Numbered from the stretch's first letter, positions 41,099 to 49,767 are shown. The stretch: 64,000 nucleotides of DNA from CAZKSN01 sp964555585 (GCA_964555585.1 CAZKSN010000001.1:124001-188000); one strand, 5' to 3'. The notes: generated by a model from the letters alone, not told the origin. Made by a program: numbers and translations.

Positions 41099-42208
41099 AT
41101 GAATACTAAAAAACTAAGCTTGTATTTATTTATAATTATATTTGTTTTTTTTATCATAAGCATATTATCCATATTCAGTGCTCAGTCAATAATATCTGAT
41201 ATTTACAGTAATCTTTATATTAAACAGATAATGTGGTATATATTGGGAATACTGTTTCTTTTTACCATCACTAAATTTTCAAATGAAAAAATATACAGAT
41301 ATGCTGAAATAATTTATATTATTTCTATAATATCATTAATACTGGTTTTATTCATTGGAAGTGAATATAACAATACTAAAGGCTGGATAGAAATTGGAAA
41401 CTTATCTTTTCAGCCAAGTGAATTTACTAAAATCAGCATTATATTACTTATAAGTAAAATATTAAGTGAATTTCATTTTAAAGCAGAAAAAACTTTTAAA
41501 AAGGAATTGAAATTAATATTTAAAATTTTTATTATAATTTTCATTCCCAGTCTACTAGTACTTATTGAACCTGATACTGGGGCCATTATTTCCTATTTTA
41601 TTATAGCTATTTTTATGATATTCATAAGTGGTCTAAGGATTAGATGGTTTATTATATTGTTTTTAATTCTAGGAATATTTATTGCTTCCTTTCTACTTAT
41701 TTATTTCAATAATTCTGATTTATTTATTAAAGTTTTTGGAAGCAACTTTTATTATAGAATACATAGATTGATTGACTGGTCCAATTCAAGCGGAATGCAG
41801 CTGGAAAACAGTTTAATAGCAATTGGCTCCTCGGGTATATTTGGTTATGGCTTTAATAATACTCCCATTTACTTTCCGGAACCATATACAGATTTTATTT
41901 TCACCATATTTGCAAGTAATTTTGGATTTATTGGAATCTCACTGTTATTTATCATTATAATATTATTTGATTATTTAATAATTTCAATAGCTTTAAAAAG
42001 TACAAAAACAATAGATAAATATCTAATTGCAGGTATTTTGGCAACTTTTATTTATTCTCAGATTCAAAACATTGGAATGACCGTGGGAGTTCTGCCTATT
42101 ACAGGAATACCTTTACAATTCATAAGTTACGGAGGCTCTTCAATAATAGTTTCATTTATTATGATAGGATTTCTTGTAAATTCTAATTACGGAAAAAATT
42201 GGTATTGA
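41099..42208 (+). CDS. FtsW/RodA/SpoVE-family peptidoglycan polymerase
   Basis: A 369-residue membrane protein with about ten helices. Signature blocks are TKGWIEIGNLSFQPSEFTKI (about 98-117), a long extracellular loop with the catalytic region, and the C-terminal GVLPITGIPLQFISYGGSS. SEDS proteins polymerise glycan strands from lipid II with a class B PBP. FtsW, RodA and SpoVE cannot be separated here. Starting upstream at 40988 would give an unlikely N-terminus antisense to the neighbouring gene; MNTKKLSLYLFIIIFVF at 41099 is a normal start, although no Shine-Dalgarno sequence is seen. Confidence 0.9.
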   Translation: MNTKKLSLYLFIIIFVFFIISILSIFSAQSIISDIYSNLYIKQIMWYILGILFLFTITKFSNEKIYRYAEIIYIISIISLILVLFIGSEYNNTKGWIEIGNLSFQPSEFTKISIILLISKILSEFHFKAEKTFKKELKLIFKIFIIIFIPSLLVLIEPDTGAIISYFIIAIFMIFISGLRIRWFIILFLILGIFIASFLLIYFNNSDLFIKVFGSNFYYRIHRLIDWSNSSGMQLENSLIAIGSSGIFGYGFNNTPIYFPEPYTDFIFTIFASNFGFIGISLLFIIIILFDYLIISIALKSTKTIDKYLIAGILATFIYSQIQNIGMTVGVLPITGIPLQFISYGGSSIIVSFIMIGFLVNSNYGKNWY

Positions 42209-42233
42209 CTATGAATTCTTCTATTATTTCTGA

Positions 42234-42272
42234 ATAAAAAAAATTAATAAAATAATAAATATTTTATTAATT
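42234..42272 (-). terminator. AT-only terminator hairpin
   Basis: AATTAATAAAAT (42242-42253) pairs perfectly with ATTTTATTAATT (42261-42272), followed on the minus strand by a T run. It ends the thioredoxin-CcdA fusion gene. Confidence 0.6.
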
Positions 42273-42290
42273 AATAACATTGATAATATA

Positions 42291-43472
42291 TTAAAAGTTG
42301 AACATCAACCACTCTATTTTAAATATCATAAGCAATCCAATCAACAGCATTAATAATCCACCTATTAAATGAGAATACTTTGTATATTTGCTTGTTACGG
42401 AAGTTACTTTTAATGCTCTCATAGAAAGGGCAAATATTATAATGTCATCTATTAAAAAGAATAATATGTATATCAACAGGTAAATGGTGTACTGCAGTGG
42501 GTTTAAATCATTTAAGGATAATACCTGAGTAAATACAACCGGAAGTCCTAATGAGCATAATAATTCAATTAAATTAATTAATCCCGCCAATACTATAATT
42601 CCAATTATGGAAAGCAGAAACTTCTGCTCATGAGTTATCTTTTTAATAAAATCCATTATTCTTCTTTTATTCTTGGAGTTAACAACTTTACAGCCTTCCT
42701 CTTTTTTAAAGTATTCTTTCATATTTATAATACCAAAAGTAATGGCAATAATTCCTATGATGATCCTTATATAAATAATTTTATTCATAAATACGGCCAA
42801 GTTTAACCAAGCCATCATAAAGAATAAATAAATTAATGCAGAAGTAATCAGGAACACTATTCCCAATATCCACATTTTTCTTCTATCTTTCATTCCAAAC
42901 AACATAGATATCAAAAATATCAATACCCACATTGCACATGGATTAAATCCATCAACCGATCCAATAATCACTGCTAAAACTGGTAAGGAAACAGTCTTAG
43001 GATCAATAGTGCCTAGTATTGGAACTTTTATTTCATTTTCAACATCTTCATCAAGTTCAACATCATCTTGCTTATCTGTGATTCCTAGATATTCTCCAAC
43101 AACATCCTTATAATTGTTTTCTAAATAGTAATTAATAACACTTTCTATAGTTGCCTCTGTTCTGCCTTCTCCGAAACCAATTACCACCTGATTTCCAATA
43201 ACTAAAAATGGAACACCGTTAGAATCATCATTTAACAGTTCTTTAACTTCTTTTAAAGTTTGTTGATTATCTTTATCATGCCAAACTTCATACTTGTATA
43301 ACTTGATATTAGAATGTTCATTAATATATTCATCTAAATATTCTATCTCAGCTTCACAGTGTGGACATTCCCTCCCGTAAAACAAGTGTAAATTTATTTC
43401 TTTTTCCTCAGCATTTATCAAACTTAAAGGAATAAATAATAATATTATAAAAATTAATAATTTCTTTATCAT
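42291..43472 (-). CDS. Secreted thioredoxin domain fused to a CcdA/DsbD-like membrane domain
   Basis: A 393-residue protein: signal peptide (about 1-21), thioredoxin/glutaredoxin domain with active site C36-P-H-C39 and a cis-Pro loop GVPFLVIG (about 87), an acidic linker (about 130-150), then six to seven helices of the CcdA/DsbD type. These include conserved NPCAMW (near 175) and LLCSLGLP (near 310) cysteines that relay electrons across the membrane. It should carry reducing power from cytoplasmic thioredoxin to the outside, in one chain. It is monocistronic. Confidence 0.85.
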   Translation of the reverse strand: MIKKLLIFIILLFIPLSLINAEEKEINLHLFYGRECPHCEAEIEYLDEYINEHSNIKLYKYEVWHDKDNQQTLKEVKELLNDDSNGVPFLVIGNQVVIGFGEGRTEATIESVINYYLENNYKDVVGEYLGITDKQDDVELDEDVENEIKVPILGTIDPKTVSLPVLAVIIGSVDGFNPCAMWVLIFLISMLFGMKDRRKMWILGIVFLITSALIYLFFMMAWLNLAVFMNKIIYIRIIIGIIAITFGIINMKEYFKKEEGCKVVNSKNKRRIMDFIKKITHEQKFLLSIIGIIVLAGLINLIELLCSLGLPVVFTQVLSLNDLNPLQYTIYLLIYILFFLIDDIIIFALSMRALKVTSVTSKYTKYSHLIGGLLMLLIGLLMIFKIEWLMFNF

Positions 43473-43532
43473 AGTACCTCTTTCAAAACAATAATATCTA
43501 TATAATTATATCTTAAATTGAATAAAAAATAA

Positions 43533-43560
43533 ATAAAAAAGAGTAAATAATTACTCTTTT
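43533..43560 (-). terminator. Terminator of the cREC-domain gene
   Basis: AAAAGAGTAA (43537-43546) pairs with TTACTCTTTT (43551-43560) around a four-base loop, with a T-rich tail on the minus strand. Confidence 0.75.
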
Positions 43561-43565
43561 AATAT

Positions 43566-44345
43566 TTAAAATTTTAATGTTCTTATAAAATCAATAGATC
43601 TAGCAGTTATAATTGTTTCTTCTGGAAAATATTTTTTAGCTTCTTCTGCCATCATTTCTGGAAATGATCCAGTATGACAATTAATTTGAGGAGGAAAAAT
43701 TTTATTTTCTTTCATAAATGGAAATAAACACATTCCACATTTATCAAATCCCTGACCTAAATCATTATCCAGTGTTACATATTCTATTTTACCCTTATAT
43801 TTTAATAAAAGTTCATTTGCTTCCTCAAAAGTTCTAGCACATAGAAATTCTTCAGGGCATTCTCTTTCATCATCTATAAATATATTCACTTTAGCATGTT
43901 CATCTACAAATTCATTTTGTATTTTTATACCTTTAAGCATTTCTTCTGCAGTAGGAGCTTTAGAATAATTTGAACCTTGGAGTATATCTCCTGACATAAT
44001 AATATTATCTTTATTTTCATTTAAATATATACTTTCTATGTCCGATTCAGAGGTAACTCTTTCAAAATATTGTGAATTTGATTTACCATTATTATTACTA
44101 GATATAAAAACCTCTTCATTTTCTAAAATAATACGCAAATATTCTCTTACTATAGGTTTCCAATCAATTTTTTCATTATAAATATTTATAGAAATATATT
44201 TTACACCAAATTTAATATACATATAACCTAACCATATTGTATTATCACTTATTCTAAAATTAGGATCATTTTTAAAATATTCTGCTGTTTTTTTTATAAT
44301 TTTAGTTACAGCTTCATTTTCATAAAATACTAAATTAATTAACAT
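43566..44345 (-). CDS. Protein with a C-terminal cREC-type receiver domain
   Basis: A 259-residue cytoplasmic protein. The C-terminal half (about 155-255) has VNIFIDDERECPEEFLCART, YVTLDNDLGQGFDKCG and INCHTGS, the acidic pocket, LDxDLG and (C/S)H(T/S) pattern of receiver domains proposed to handle cyclic phosphate ends in counter-conflict systems. The N-terminal half has no known family. AGAGGAGA precedes the ATG at 44345; the TTG at 44366 lies upstream of that site and is rejected. Role in conflict or stress is inference. Confidence 0.7.
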   Translation of the reverse strand: MLINLVFYENEAVTKIIKKTAEYFKNDPNFRISDNTIWLGYMYIKFGVKYISINIYNEKIDWKPIVREYLRIILENEEVFISSNNNGKSNSQYFERVTSESDIESIYLNENKDNIIMSGDILQGSNYSKAPTAEEMLKGIKIQNEFVDEHAKVNIFIDDERECPEEFLCARTFEEANELLLKYKGKIEYVTLDNDLGQGFDKCGMCLFPFMKENKIFPPQINCHTGSFPEMMAEEAKKYFPEETIITARSIDFIRTLKF

Positions 44346-44517
44346 ATTCTCTCCTCTTTTCAACAATAAGATATTATATAATTTTTAATTATATAAATCA
44401 ATACTTTCTTTTAATTAATTTAAACCGAATATATATAATTCCTATGTTGCTAAAGCCATATTAATTCATATACTATAATGTACATTTCTAGGTAAATAAT
44501 AGAAAGGAGGTATTATT

Positions 44518-45057
44518 ATGGCAACTTATAAAGTTGTACCAGGTGACAATATGTGGCAAATAGCTATTAAACATGGAATTAAATTAAACAGTCTAATAGT
44601 TGCAAATCCGCAAATTAAAAATCCAGCTCTTATTTTTCCGGGTCAAATATTAAATATTCCAAGTACTGTCAATACTCCTAGTACACCTGATGATATAAGA
44701 ACTTTAGAAACTGAAGTGATTCGTTTGGTTAATGCCGAGAGAAAAAAGGCAGGTCGATCAGCACTTGCTGAAAATAGTGAAGTAAGTCGTGTTGCTAGAA
44801 TCAAATCTAAGGATTTCATTGATAATAATTATTTTTCACATAATTCACCAACTTATGGATCTCCATTTGATATGCTTAAATCCTTTGGAATTAAATATAC
44901 TGCTGCTGCAGAAAATATAGCAAATGGACAAAGAAGCGCTGCAGAGGTTATGAAAACCTGGATGAATTCTCCAGGACATAAAGCAAACATACTAAGCTCC
45001 ACATACAATCAGATTGGTGTGGGTGTTGCAAGAGATAATAAAGGCAATCTATTCTGA
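44518..45057 (+). CDS. LysM plus CAP-domain protein, slightly truncated
   Basis: A 179-residue protein: an N-terminal LysM (about 3-47, YKVVPGDNMWQIAIKHGI and FPGQILNIP) that binds glycan, then a CAP/SCP domain (about 58-179) with NYFSHNSPTYGSPFDML, AENIANGQ and WMNSPGHKANILSS. The family normally ends GNLYWTQ plus a few residues; here the chain stops at KGNLF with TGA where TGG (Trp) is expected. No signal peptide is seen, as in the spore-coat SafA/YkwD-like LysM proteins. A strong AAAGGAGG and a CTATAAT box lie upstream. Loss of the last few residues may or may not matter. Confidence 0.82.
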   Translation: MATYKVVPGDNMWQIAIKHGIKLNSLIVANPQIKNPALIFPGQILNIPSTVNTPSTPDDIRTLETEVIRLVNAERKKAGRSALAENSEVSRVARIKSKDFIDNNYFSHNSPTYGSPFDMLKSFGIKYTAAAENIANGQRSAAEVMKTWMNSPGHKANILSSTYNQIGVGVARDNKGNLF

Positions 45058-45175
45058 TAATATCATAGATTATGAATACTTTTTTCAAAATTTTTCAGTT
45101 TCAAAAGACATTTTGCAAACAAAAACTCCCATAAACATTGAATTTATAGGAATTATAAATAATCATTATGGTGCC

Positions 45176-45197
45176 AGTTAGATAAAGGTTGTTACCC
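45176..45197 (+). repeat. 22-bp direct repeat, left copy
   Basis: AGTTAGATAAAGGTTGTTAC followed by CC. It differs at one position from the copy at 46180-46201. The two flank the KilA-N gene exactly 1004 bases apart. The remainder of 45058-45220 shows no other recognisable feature. Confidence 0.75.
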
Positions 45198-45220
45198 CCT
45201 TAAATATAACATAAATATTA

Positions 45221-46051
45221 TTAAATTTCTATTTTTTCAATATTTTTTATATTTAATAGATTTAATTGTTTTTTAGCTATTGCATTCAATTTTATTAATC
45301 TTTCTTTTTGAGAAATATTATTTTCAATCATATTAGCATTTAAGTTTTCTAAGTTTATAAGTACTATTAATTGTAATACACTAGCATAATCTCTTATATT
45401 ACCTTCCACTTTAGGATTTTGTTCTCTCCATTCTTTAGCAGTCATACCAAACAATGCCATATTTAATACATCAGCTTCATTTGCATAAACAAATGATCTT
45501 TGCTTTTCAGTTAAATTAGGTACTATATTTTCTTTTATGGCATCAGTATGTATTAAATAATTAGTTTTAGCTAGTTCTCTCTTTATGCTCCAAGTAATAT
45601 TATTTTGATGTGCTTCATTTTTCTTTAATCTTTCAAATTCGGTAATTAAATACAATTTGAATTCTGGGCTTAACCAACTTGCGAATTCAAAGGCGATATC
45701 AGGGTGAGCAAACGTTCCTATACTATATTTACCACCACTTGATTTTATACCAACAGCGTTTGTTCTCTTTACCCATTGCGTAGGCGACATATAAAACTTA
45801 TTTACTCCATATTCTGTTTTAATTTGGTGAAATTCGCCCAAATTAAAATTTATATTATTAAGCTGTTCCCATAAACCTATATAATTTATAGTAGATACTC
45901 TTCTTATCCAATCTTTAACTGCAAAAGACGGTTCTGTCGAATTTTCATATCTTGCTAAATCAGTAAGTGATATATAATCAATATCTCCAACCCTTAAAAT
46001 CCCTATTTTGTTATCTTTTACGATAATAGTTGCAGTAATGTTATTTTTCAT
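45221..46051 (-). CDS. KilA-N domain protein (phage-antirepressor type)
   Basis: A 276-residue protein with an N-terminal KilA-N DNA-binding domain (about 1-135): DYISLTDLARYENSTEPSFA, then VKDWIRRVSTINYIGLWEQLNN, FYMSPTQWVKRTNAVGI and SGGKYSIGTFAHPDIAFEFASW. The C-terminal part is alpha-helical. KilA-N proteins come from phages and mobile DNA, where they act as antirepressors or regulators. A 22-bp repeat on both sides suggests it arrived as a unit. Its role here is unknown. Confidence 0.85.
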   Translation of the reverse strand: MKNNITATIIVKDNKIGILRVGDIDYISLTDLARYENSTEPSFAVKDWIRRVSTINYIGLWEQLNNINFNLGEFHQIKTEYGVNKFYMSPTQWVKRTNAVGIKSSGGKYSIGTFAHPDIAFEFASWLSPEFKLYLITEFERLKKNEAHQNNITWSIKRELAKTNYLIHTDAIKENIVPNLTEKQRSFVYANEADVLNMALFGMTAKEWREQNPKVEGNIRDYASVLQLIVLINLENLNANMIENNISQKERLIKLNAIAKKQLNLLNIKNIEKIEI

Positions 46052-46179
46052 TTAATCAACCACCTTCCAATTCAATTATAACAAACATTTGTTCTTATTA
46101 CAATAAATTTATATTAAATTAAATACAAAAAACACTCATCACAAATGATAAGCGGTTTGAAACTAAATATTTTGTTGTT

Positions 46180-46201
46180 AGTTAGATAAAAGTTGTTACC
46201 C
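46180..46201 (+). repeat. 22-bp direct repeat, right copy
   Basis: AGTTAGATAAAAGTTGTTAC followed by CC, matching the copy at 45176-45197 at 21 of 22 positions. It lies in the 190-base spacer upstream of the KilA-N gene; no other feature is seen there. Confidence 0.75.
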
Positions 46202-46241
46202 TATCTCTTGATAAGTTAGCTATATTATATAACAATTTTTA

Positions 46242-46724
46242 TTATAATTGTGCTGTTTTTATTTTTTCTTTAATAACATGTATCAACTTAGCATACTCTC
46301 TATCATAATCAAAGCTTTCTAATACATTAAAATAAATCACTTCATTTTTTAATGCTTTAACTTTTTCTTCAATGTTTTTCTTTAAAGTTATATAATCTAT
46401 ACTAGAAAAATCCCCTACAGCTTTATTATTTTTTCTTATGCTTAAATTTTGTAATAAAATTTCATCAGAAACATCTAAATAAATTAAAATTATAGTTTTA
46501 TAGAATTTTATTATTTCATTAAAATAATTCAAAATGTCAGTATGTTCTACAATTATATTTTTTAATTTGTACATTTGTAATTGTTTGCACACATTTTCAA
46601 AGTTAAATGGTTTTATATTTTCTTCATTTAATAATCTATAGTTTACATCCTCACTAATTCTTTTAGCGAGGGTTGTTTTACCAGAACAAATTGTCCCTGT
46701 TACAATGATTGCAATATTATTCAT
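46242..46724 (-). CDS. P-loop kinase/NTPase, unknown substrate
   Basis: A 160-residue AAA/adenylate-kinase-fold protein with Walker A GTICSGKTT near residue 10 and a LIYLDVSDEILLQNLSIRKN lid-like block typical of small kinases. GGGGGAG precedes the ATG at 46724; the longer frame to 46757 is unlikely. It is a standalone gene between the KilA-N region and tRNA-Ala. Substrate is not predictable. Confidence 0.75.
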   Translation of the reverse strand: MNNIAIIVTGTICSGKTTLAKRISEDVNYRLLNEENIKPFNFENVCKQLQMYKLKNIIVEHTDILNYFNEIIKFYKTIILIYLDVSDEILLQNLSIRKNNKAVGDFSSIDYITLKKNIEEKVKALKNEVIYFNVLESFDYDREYAKLIHVIKEKIKTAQL

Positions 46725-46745
46725 AACTCCCCCATCATCATTATA

Positions 46746-46784
46746 ACAAAAAACCACTCATTTTGTTGCTAATTTAAGTGGTTT
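46746..46784 (-). terminator. Terminator of tRNA-Ala
   Basis: AAACCACT (46751-46758) pairs with AGTGGTTT (46777-46784), followed by a T run on the minus strand, 13 bases beyond the tRNA. Confidence 0.75.
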
Positions 46785-46797
46785 AATTTCAAAATAT

Positions 46798-46874
46798 TGG
46801 TGGAGAATGTGGGACTCGAACCCGCGACCTCCTGCGTGCAAGGCAGATGCTCTAGCCAACTGAGCTAATTCCCC
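46798..46874 (-). tRNA. tRNA-Ala (TGC)
   Basis: A 77-base tRNA with encoded CCA, acceptor stem starting GGGGAAT and the loop TTCGAGT. The anticodon arm CTGCC TTGCACG... carries TGC at 46838-46840. No rRNA genes are adjacent. Confidence 0.95.
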
Positions 46875-46948
46875 TTAAAGGTAGGCACTTGATAAAATAT
46901 CAAGCTTTCTAATTCTATCATAATATAATGAAAAAAGTCAATATTTTA

Positions 46949-47884
46949 TTATTGTTTTACAAGATAAGAATAGATTTCATAACCTAGTTTAATAGTATCA
47001 TGTTTTAAAGTATTACCTGTAATAGTTAGTAAATCAGATTTAATTAATGGAATATTAATATTTTCTTCATCTATTAGAACTTGATCCTTTTGTTCCAAAT
47101 TTTGATATTTCTTCAGCATTGCATCAGCTGCTATTTTACTGTTTGCTATAACTGCATTAATTTTTCTTCTACCTAAATATTTGTTTAATAATTTTATATG
47201 ATCACTTACTTTAAAACCATCTGTTTCACCGGGTTGAGTCATCATATTGCATACATATAAAATTCTTGCATTACTGTTGTCTATTTCCTTTACGATATCT
47301 CTGCATATCAAGTTTGGAACAATACTTGTAAATATGCTTCCCATACTTAATACAATAAGATCTGCTTCTCTTATAGCTTCCAAAGCCTTTATAGTTACTT
47401 TCGGAGTTTTCTTATACATTATTCTTCTAATTTTCTTAAAAGAATTTGTAATATTATGTTCTCCTTCTACTACTGTATTATCACTCATTCTTGCAACCAA
47501 AGTTACTTTTTCTTCTGTTAGAGGTATTACATTGCCTTTTAATTTCAAAATTTCATCAATTGTATCTATTGCATTGGAAATACTTCCTTTTATTTTTGTT
47601 AAGGCTGCCAACATAATGTTGCCAACAGCATATTCCTTTAAATATCCTTTATTAATTCTGTAATTAAGCAGGTTTTCCGCCAATTCTTCATTTTCAGATA
47701 AGGCAACTATAACTTTTCTAATATCTCCAATTGCAGGAATATCAAATTCCTCTCTAATAGCCTTTGTACTTCTTCCATCATCAGATACTGAAACTATAGT
47801 AGAAATATCCAAAGGAAAATTTTTAAGTCCTTTTACCAGAAATGACATTCCGGTTCCTCCACCCAATACTACTACCTTTTTCAT
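46949..47884 (-). CDS. yvcK: YvcK/GlmR family protein (gluconeogenesis factor)
   Basis: A 311-residue protein with the CofD-like UDP-sugar-binding fold, LGGGTGMSFLVKGLK (residues 7-21), TIVSVSDDGRSTKAIREEF and IGDIRKVIVALSENEE. YvcK/GlmR controls carbon flow into UDP-GlcNAc and cell wall, binds UDP-sugars and supports growth on gluconeogenic sources. In most Bacillota it lies between rapZ and whiA; neither is present here, so the usual cluster is broken. It is followed upstream by an M15-like gene. Confidence 0.92.
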   Translation of the reverse strand: MKKVVVLGGGTGMSFLVKGLKNFPLDISTIVSVSDDGRSTKAIREEFDIPAIGDIRKVIVALSENEELAENLLNYRINKGYLKEYAVGNIMLAALTKIKGSISNAIDTIDEILKLKGNVIPLTEEKVTLVARMSDNTVVEGEHNITNSFKKIRRIMYKKTPKVTIKALEAIREADLIVLSMGSIFTSIVPNLICRDIVKEIDNSNARILYVCNMMTQPGETDGFKVSDHIKLLNKYLGRRKINAVIANSKIAADAMLKKYQNLEQKDQVLIDEENINIPLIKSDLLTITGNTLKHDTIKLGYEIYSYLVKQ

Positions 47885-47893
47885 TTTTACCCT

Positions 47894-48832
47894 CTAATCT
47901 TCAAAATAAGCATAATATTCATCAAATGTTATATCATTTTCATGAATATATTCCGCTACTTCTTCTCCTACATATCTATATCTCCATGGTTCATAGGCAA
48001 AACCTGTAATATCCTCTTTATCTTCAGGAAATCTTAATATGAATCCATATCTATAGGCATTGTCTATAAGCCAATTAAACTCTTCACTTGTTTTTTCATC
48101 TTCCACTGTTTTATTGTATGGCACCAATAAAACGGATAAGCCTGTCTGATAGTCTGAATGTCCTGCTCTTGCAGCAAATAAGTCTGCTTCCTCTTCTGTA
48201 TGATAATCCCTATAACTATTATATGCTTCTTCTTGATCACTATAACTTCTATACCCTTGAGTAATTACAATGGAATATCCTTCTGCTTTAGCTGCCGTAA
48301 GCATTTCAATTAAAGCTTCATAAATACTCTCACTAATATACTTTTCTGAATAAGCATACTGACTTGACACCAATGTTAAATCTTCCGGTTCATAATCCTC
48401 ACTTAATGAATTGAATTTATTTACCAGCATTAAATTCTCTTTACTTAAATCAGTATCCTTTATATCTTTATACCACCCCTTATAAGCTTCAGTATTTACT
48501 AGAGCAATTATTTTATCATAAGATACAGACTTATTTTCAAAATAGTAATCTATATATTCTTTCAAATTGTCAAAAATAAAATATTCTTCAGAAGCAAAAT
48601 CTATTATGGCAGGACTATAATCCAATTCAAGTATTTGATCTAACTCCTCACTTTTAAATAATTCCTTTAAATCTTTTACTTCTGATTCACTATAACCTAA
48701 CTGTTCCAATTTATATTCATAACTTTTCTTGTAACTGATGTTTTTTATTATCCAACTTGTTCCCCCGATAATTAATGCTAAAATTATTATTAATGCTATT
48801 ATTCTATTAATTTTTAATCTTTTAACTTTCAT
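47894..48832 (-). CDS. M15-like carboxypeptidase paralogue lacking zinc ligands
   Basis: A 312-residue membrane-anchored protein (helix about 12-30) with the same layout as the peptidase at 22697, including TQGYRSYSDQEEAYNSYRDY. The catalytic motifs are altered: HSEHQTGLAVD becomes H225-SDYQTGLSVL-L235, losing the Asp zinc ligand, and EPWH becomes E281-PW-R284, losing the second His ligand. Gly-His and Glu remain. It is therefore probably a catalytically dead M15 fold that may still bind peptidoglycan. It starts nine bases upstream of yvcK, suggesting co-expression. Confidence 0.85.
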   Translation of the reverse strand: MKVKRLKINRIIALIIILALIIGGTSWIIKNISYKKSYEYKLEQLGYSESEVKDLKELFKSEELDQILELDYSPAIIDFASEEYFIFDNLKEYIDYYFENKSVSYDKIIALVNTEAYKGWYKDIKDTDLSKENLMLVNKFNSLSEDYEPEDLTLVSSQYAYSEKYISESIYEALIEMLTAAKAEGYSIVITQGYRSYSDQEEAYNSYRDYHTEEEADLFAARAGHSDYQTGLSVLLVPYNKTVEDEKTSEEFNWLIDNAYRYGFILRFPEDKEDITGFAYEPWRYRYVGEEVAEYIHENDITFDEYYAYFED

Positions 48833-48940
48833 TATTATCTCCTTATATTAATTATACAAAAATAATACAAAAATCTCAATCTATAATCTTTACAATAATT
48901 TATTGAAATGATAAAATTACTATAGAAAGGAGTATGTAAA

Positions 48941-49390
48941 ATGTATAATTATTATCATATTTATGGTTATAATGCTTCGGATTACTTTAATAATTTTGAC
49001 ATTAATATTTATAAATTATTCTCTATTATTGCAATAATATTAGTTATAGTATTGTTTTTTAAGATATTTATTATAATATGCAATTGGAAAATATTTAAAA
49101 AAGCTGGGAAAGAAGGTTGGGAAGCAATTATTCCAATTTATAACAAGTGGGTGTTTTTTGAAATTACAGGTTTAAATGGCTGGTTTGTTTTATTGAACTT
49201 TATTCCAGTTATAGGCAATCTGATTTATGGAATTTTTATTGTTATTGCTAACTATAAACTTTCTCAGAGCTTTAAAAAACCAGCAATGTTTACCCTGGGA
49301 TTATTATTTATACCTTTTGTGTTTTATCCTATATTGGCTTTTGGAAAAGAAACTTATTCCAAACCTAAGAAAATAGAGTTTTCATTATGA
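48941..49390 (+). CDS. DUF5684-type membrane protein
   Basis: A 149-residue protein with about four helices. The KAGKEGWEAIIPIYNKWVFFEITG motif, then LNGWFVLLNFIPVIGNLI, is typical of DUF5684 proteins, some of which are found beside signal peptidase genes. GAAAGGAG lies before the ATG. It overlaps the mscL start by four bases (ATGA), so the two are coupled. Function is unknown. Confidence 0.78.
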   Translation: MYNYYHIYGYNASDYFNNFDINIYKLFSIIAIILVIVLFFKIFIIICNWKIFKKAGKEGWEAIIPIYNKWVFFEITGLNGWFVLLNFIPVIGNLIYGIFIVIANYKLSQSFKKPAMFTLGLLFIPFVFYPILAFGKETYSKPKKIEFSL

Positions 49391-49758
49391 TAAAGGAATT
49401 CAAAAAATTCATTTCAAGAGGAAATGTACTGGATTTAGCTATAGGTGTAATAATTGGAACAGCATTTGGTAAAATTGTCACTTCTCTTGTTGAAGATGTA
49501 TTGATGCCCTTAATTGGTGTATTGGTAGGAGGAATCGATTTTACTAAATTTAATATCTCTATAGGGGATGCTATTATAAATTATGGAATGTTCATTCAAA
49601 ATATAGTGAATTTTATAATCATTAGTTTCTGTATATTTATAGTTGTTAAAATAATGAATAAATTTAATTTAAAAAAAGAAAAGAAATCTAAATCTGAAGA
49701 AATATTACTTCTTACAGATATAAGAAACATATTAAAAAAGTCTACTAAGAAAAAGTAG
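49387..49758 (+). CDS. mscL: Large-conductance mechanosensitive channel
   Basis: A 123-residue MscL with the conserved first helix KKFISRGNVLDLAIGVIIGTAFGKIVTSLV, an extracellular loop and a second helix, then a Lys-rich C-terminus. It opens when membrane tension is high to release solutes after hypo-osmotic shock. It is translationally coupled to the preceding membrane gene and ends in a terminator. Confidence 0.95.
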   Translation: MIKEFKKFISRGNVLDLAIGVIIGTAFGKIVTSLVEDVLMPLIGVLVGGIDFTKFNISIGDAIINYGMFIQNIVNFIIISFCIFIVVKIMNKFNLKKEKKSKSEEILLLTDIRNILKKSTKKK

Positions 49759-49767
49759 ACTTTTTTT
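49737..49767. terminator. Bidirectional terminator between mscL and dtd
   Basis: AAAGTCTACT (49737-49746) pairs with AGTAGACTTT (49754-49763), followed by T on the plus strand; A-rich flanks give a T tail on the minus strand too. Confidence 0.85.

Noticed and set aside
45176..46201. Direct repeats as a CRISPR array
   Set aside because: Only two copies, 1004 bp apart, with a gene between them, and no cas genes.
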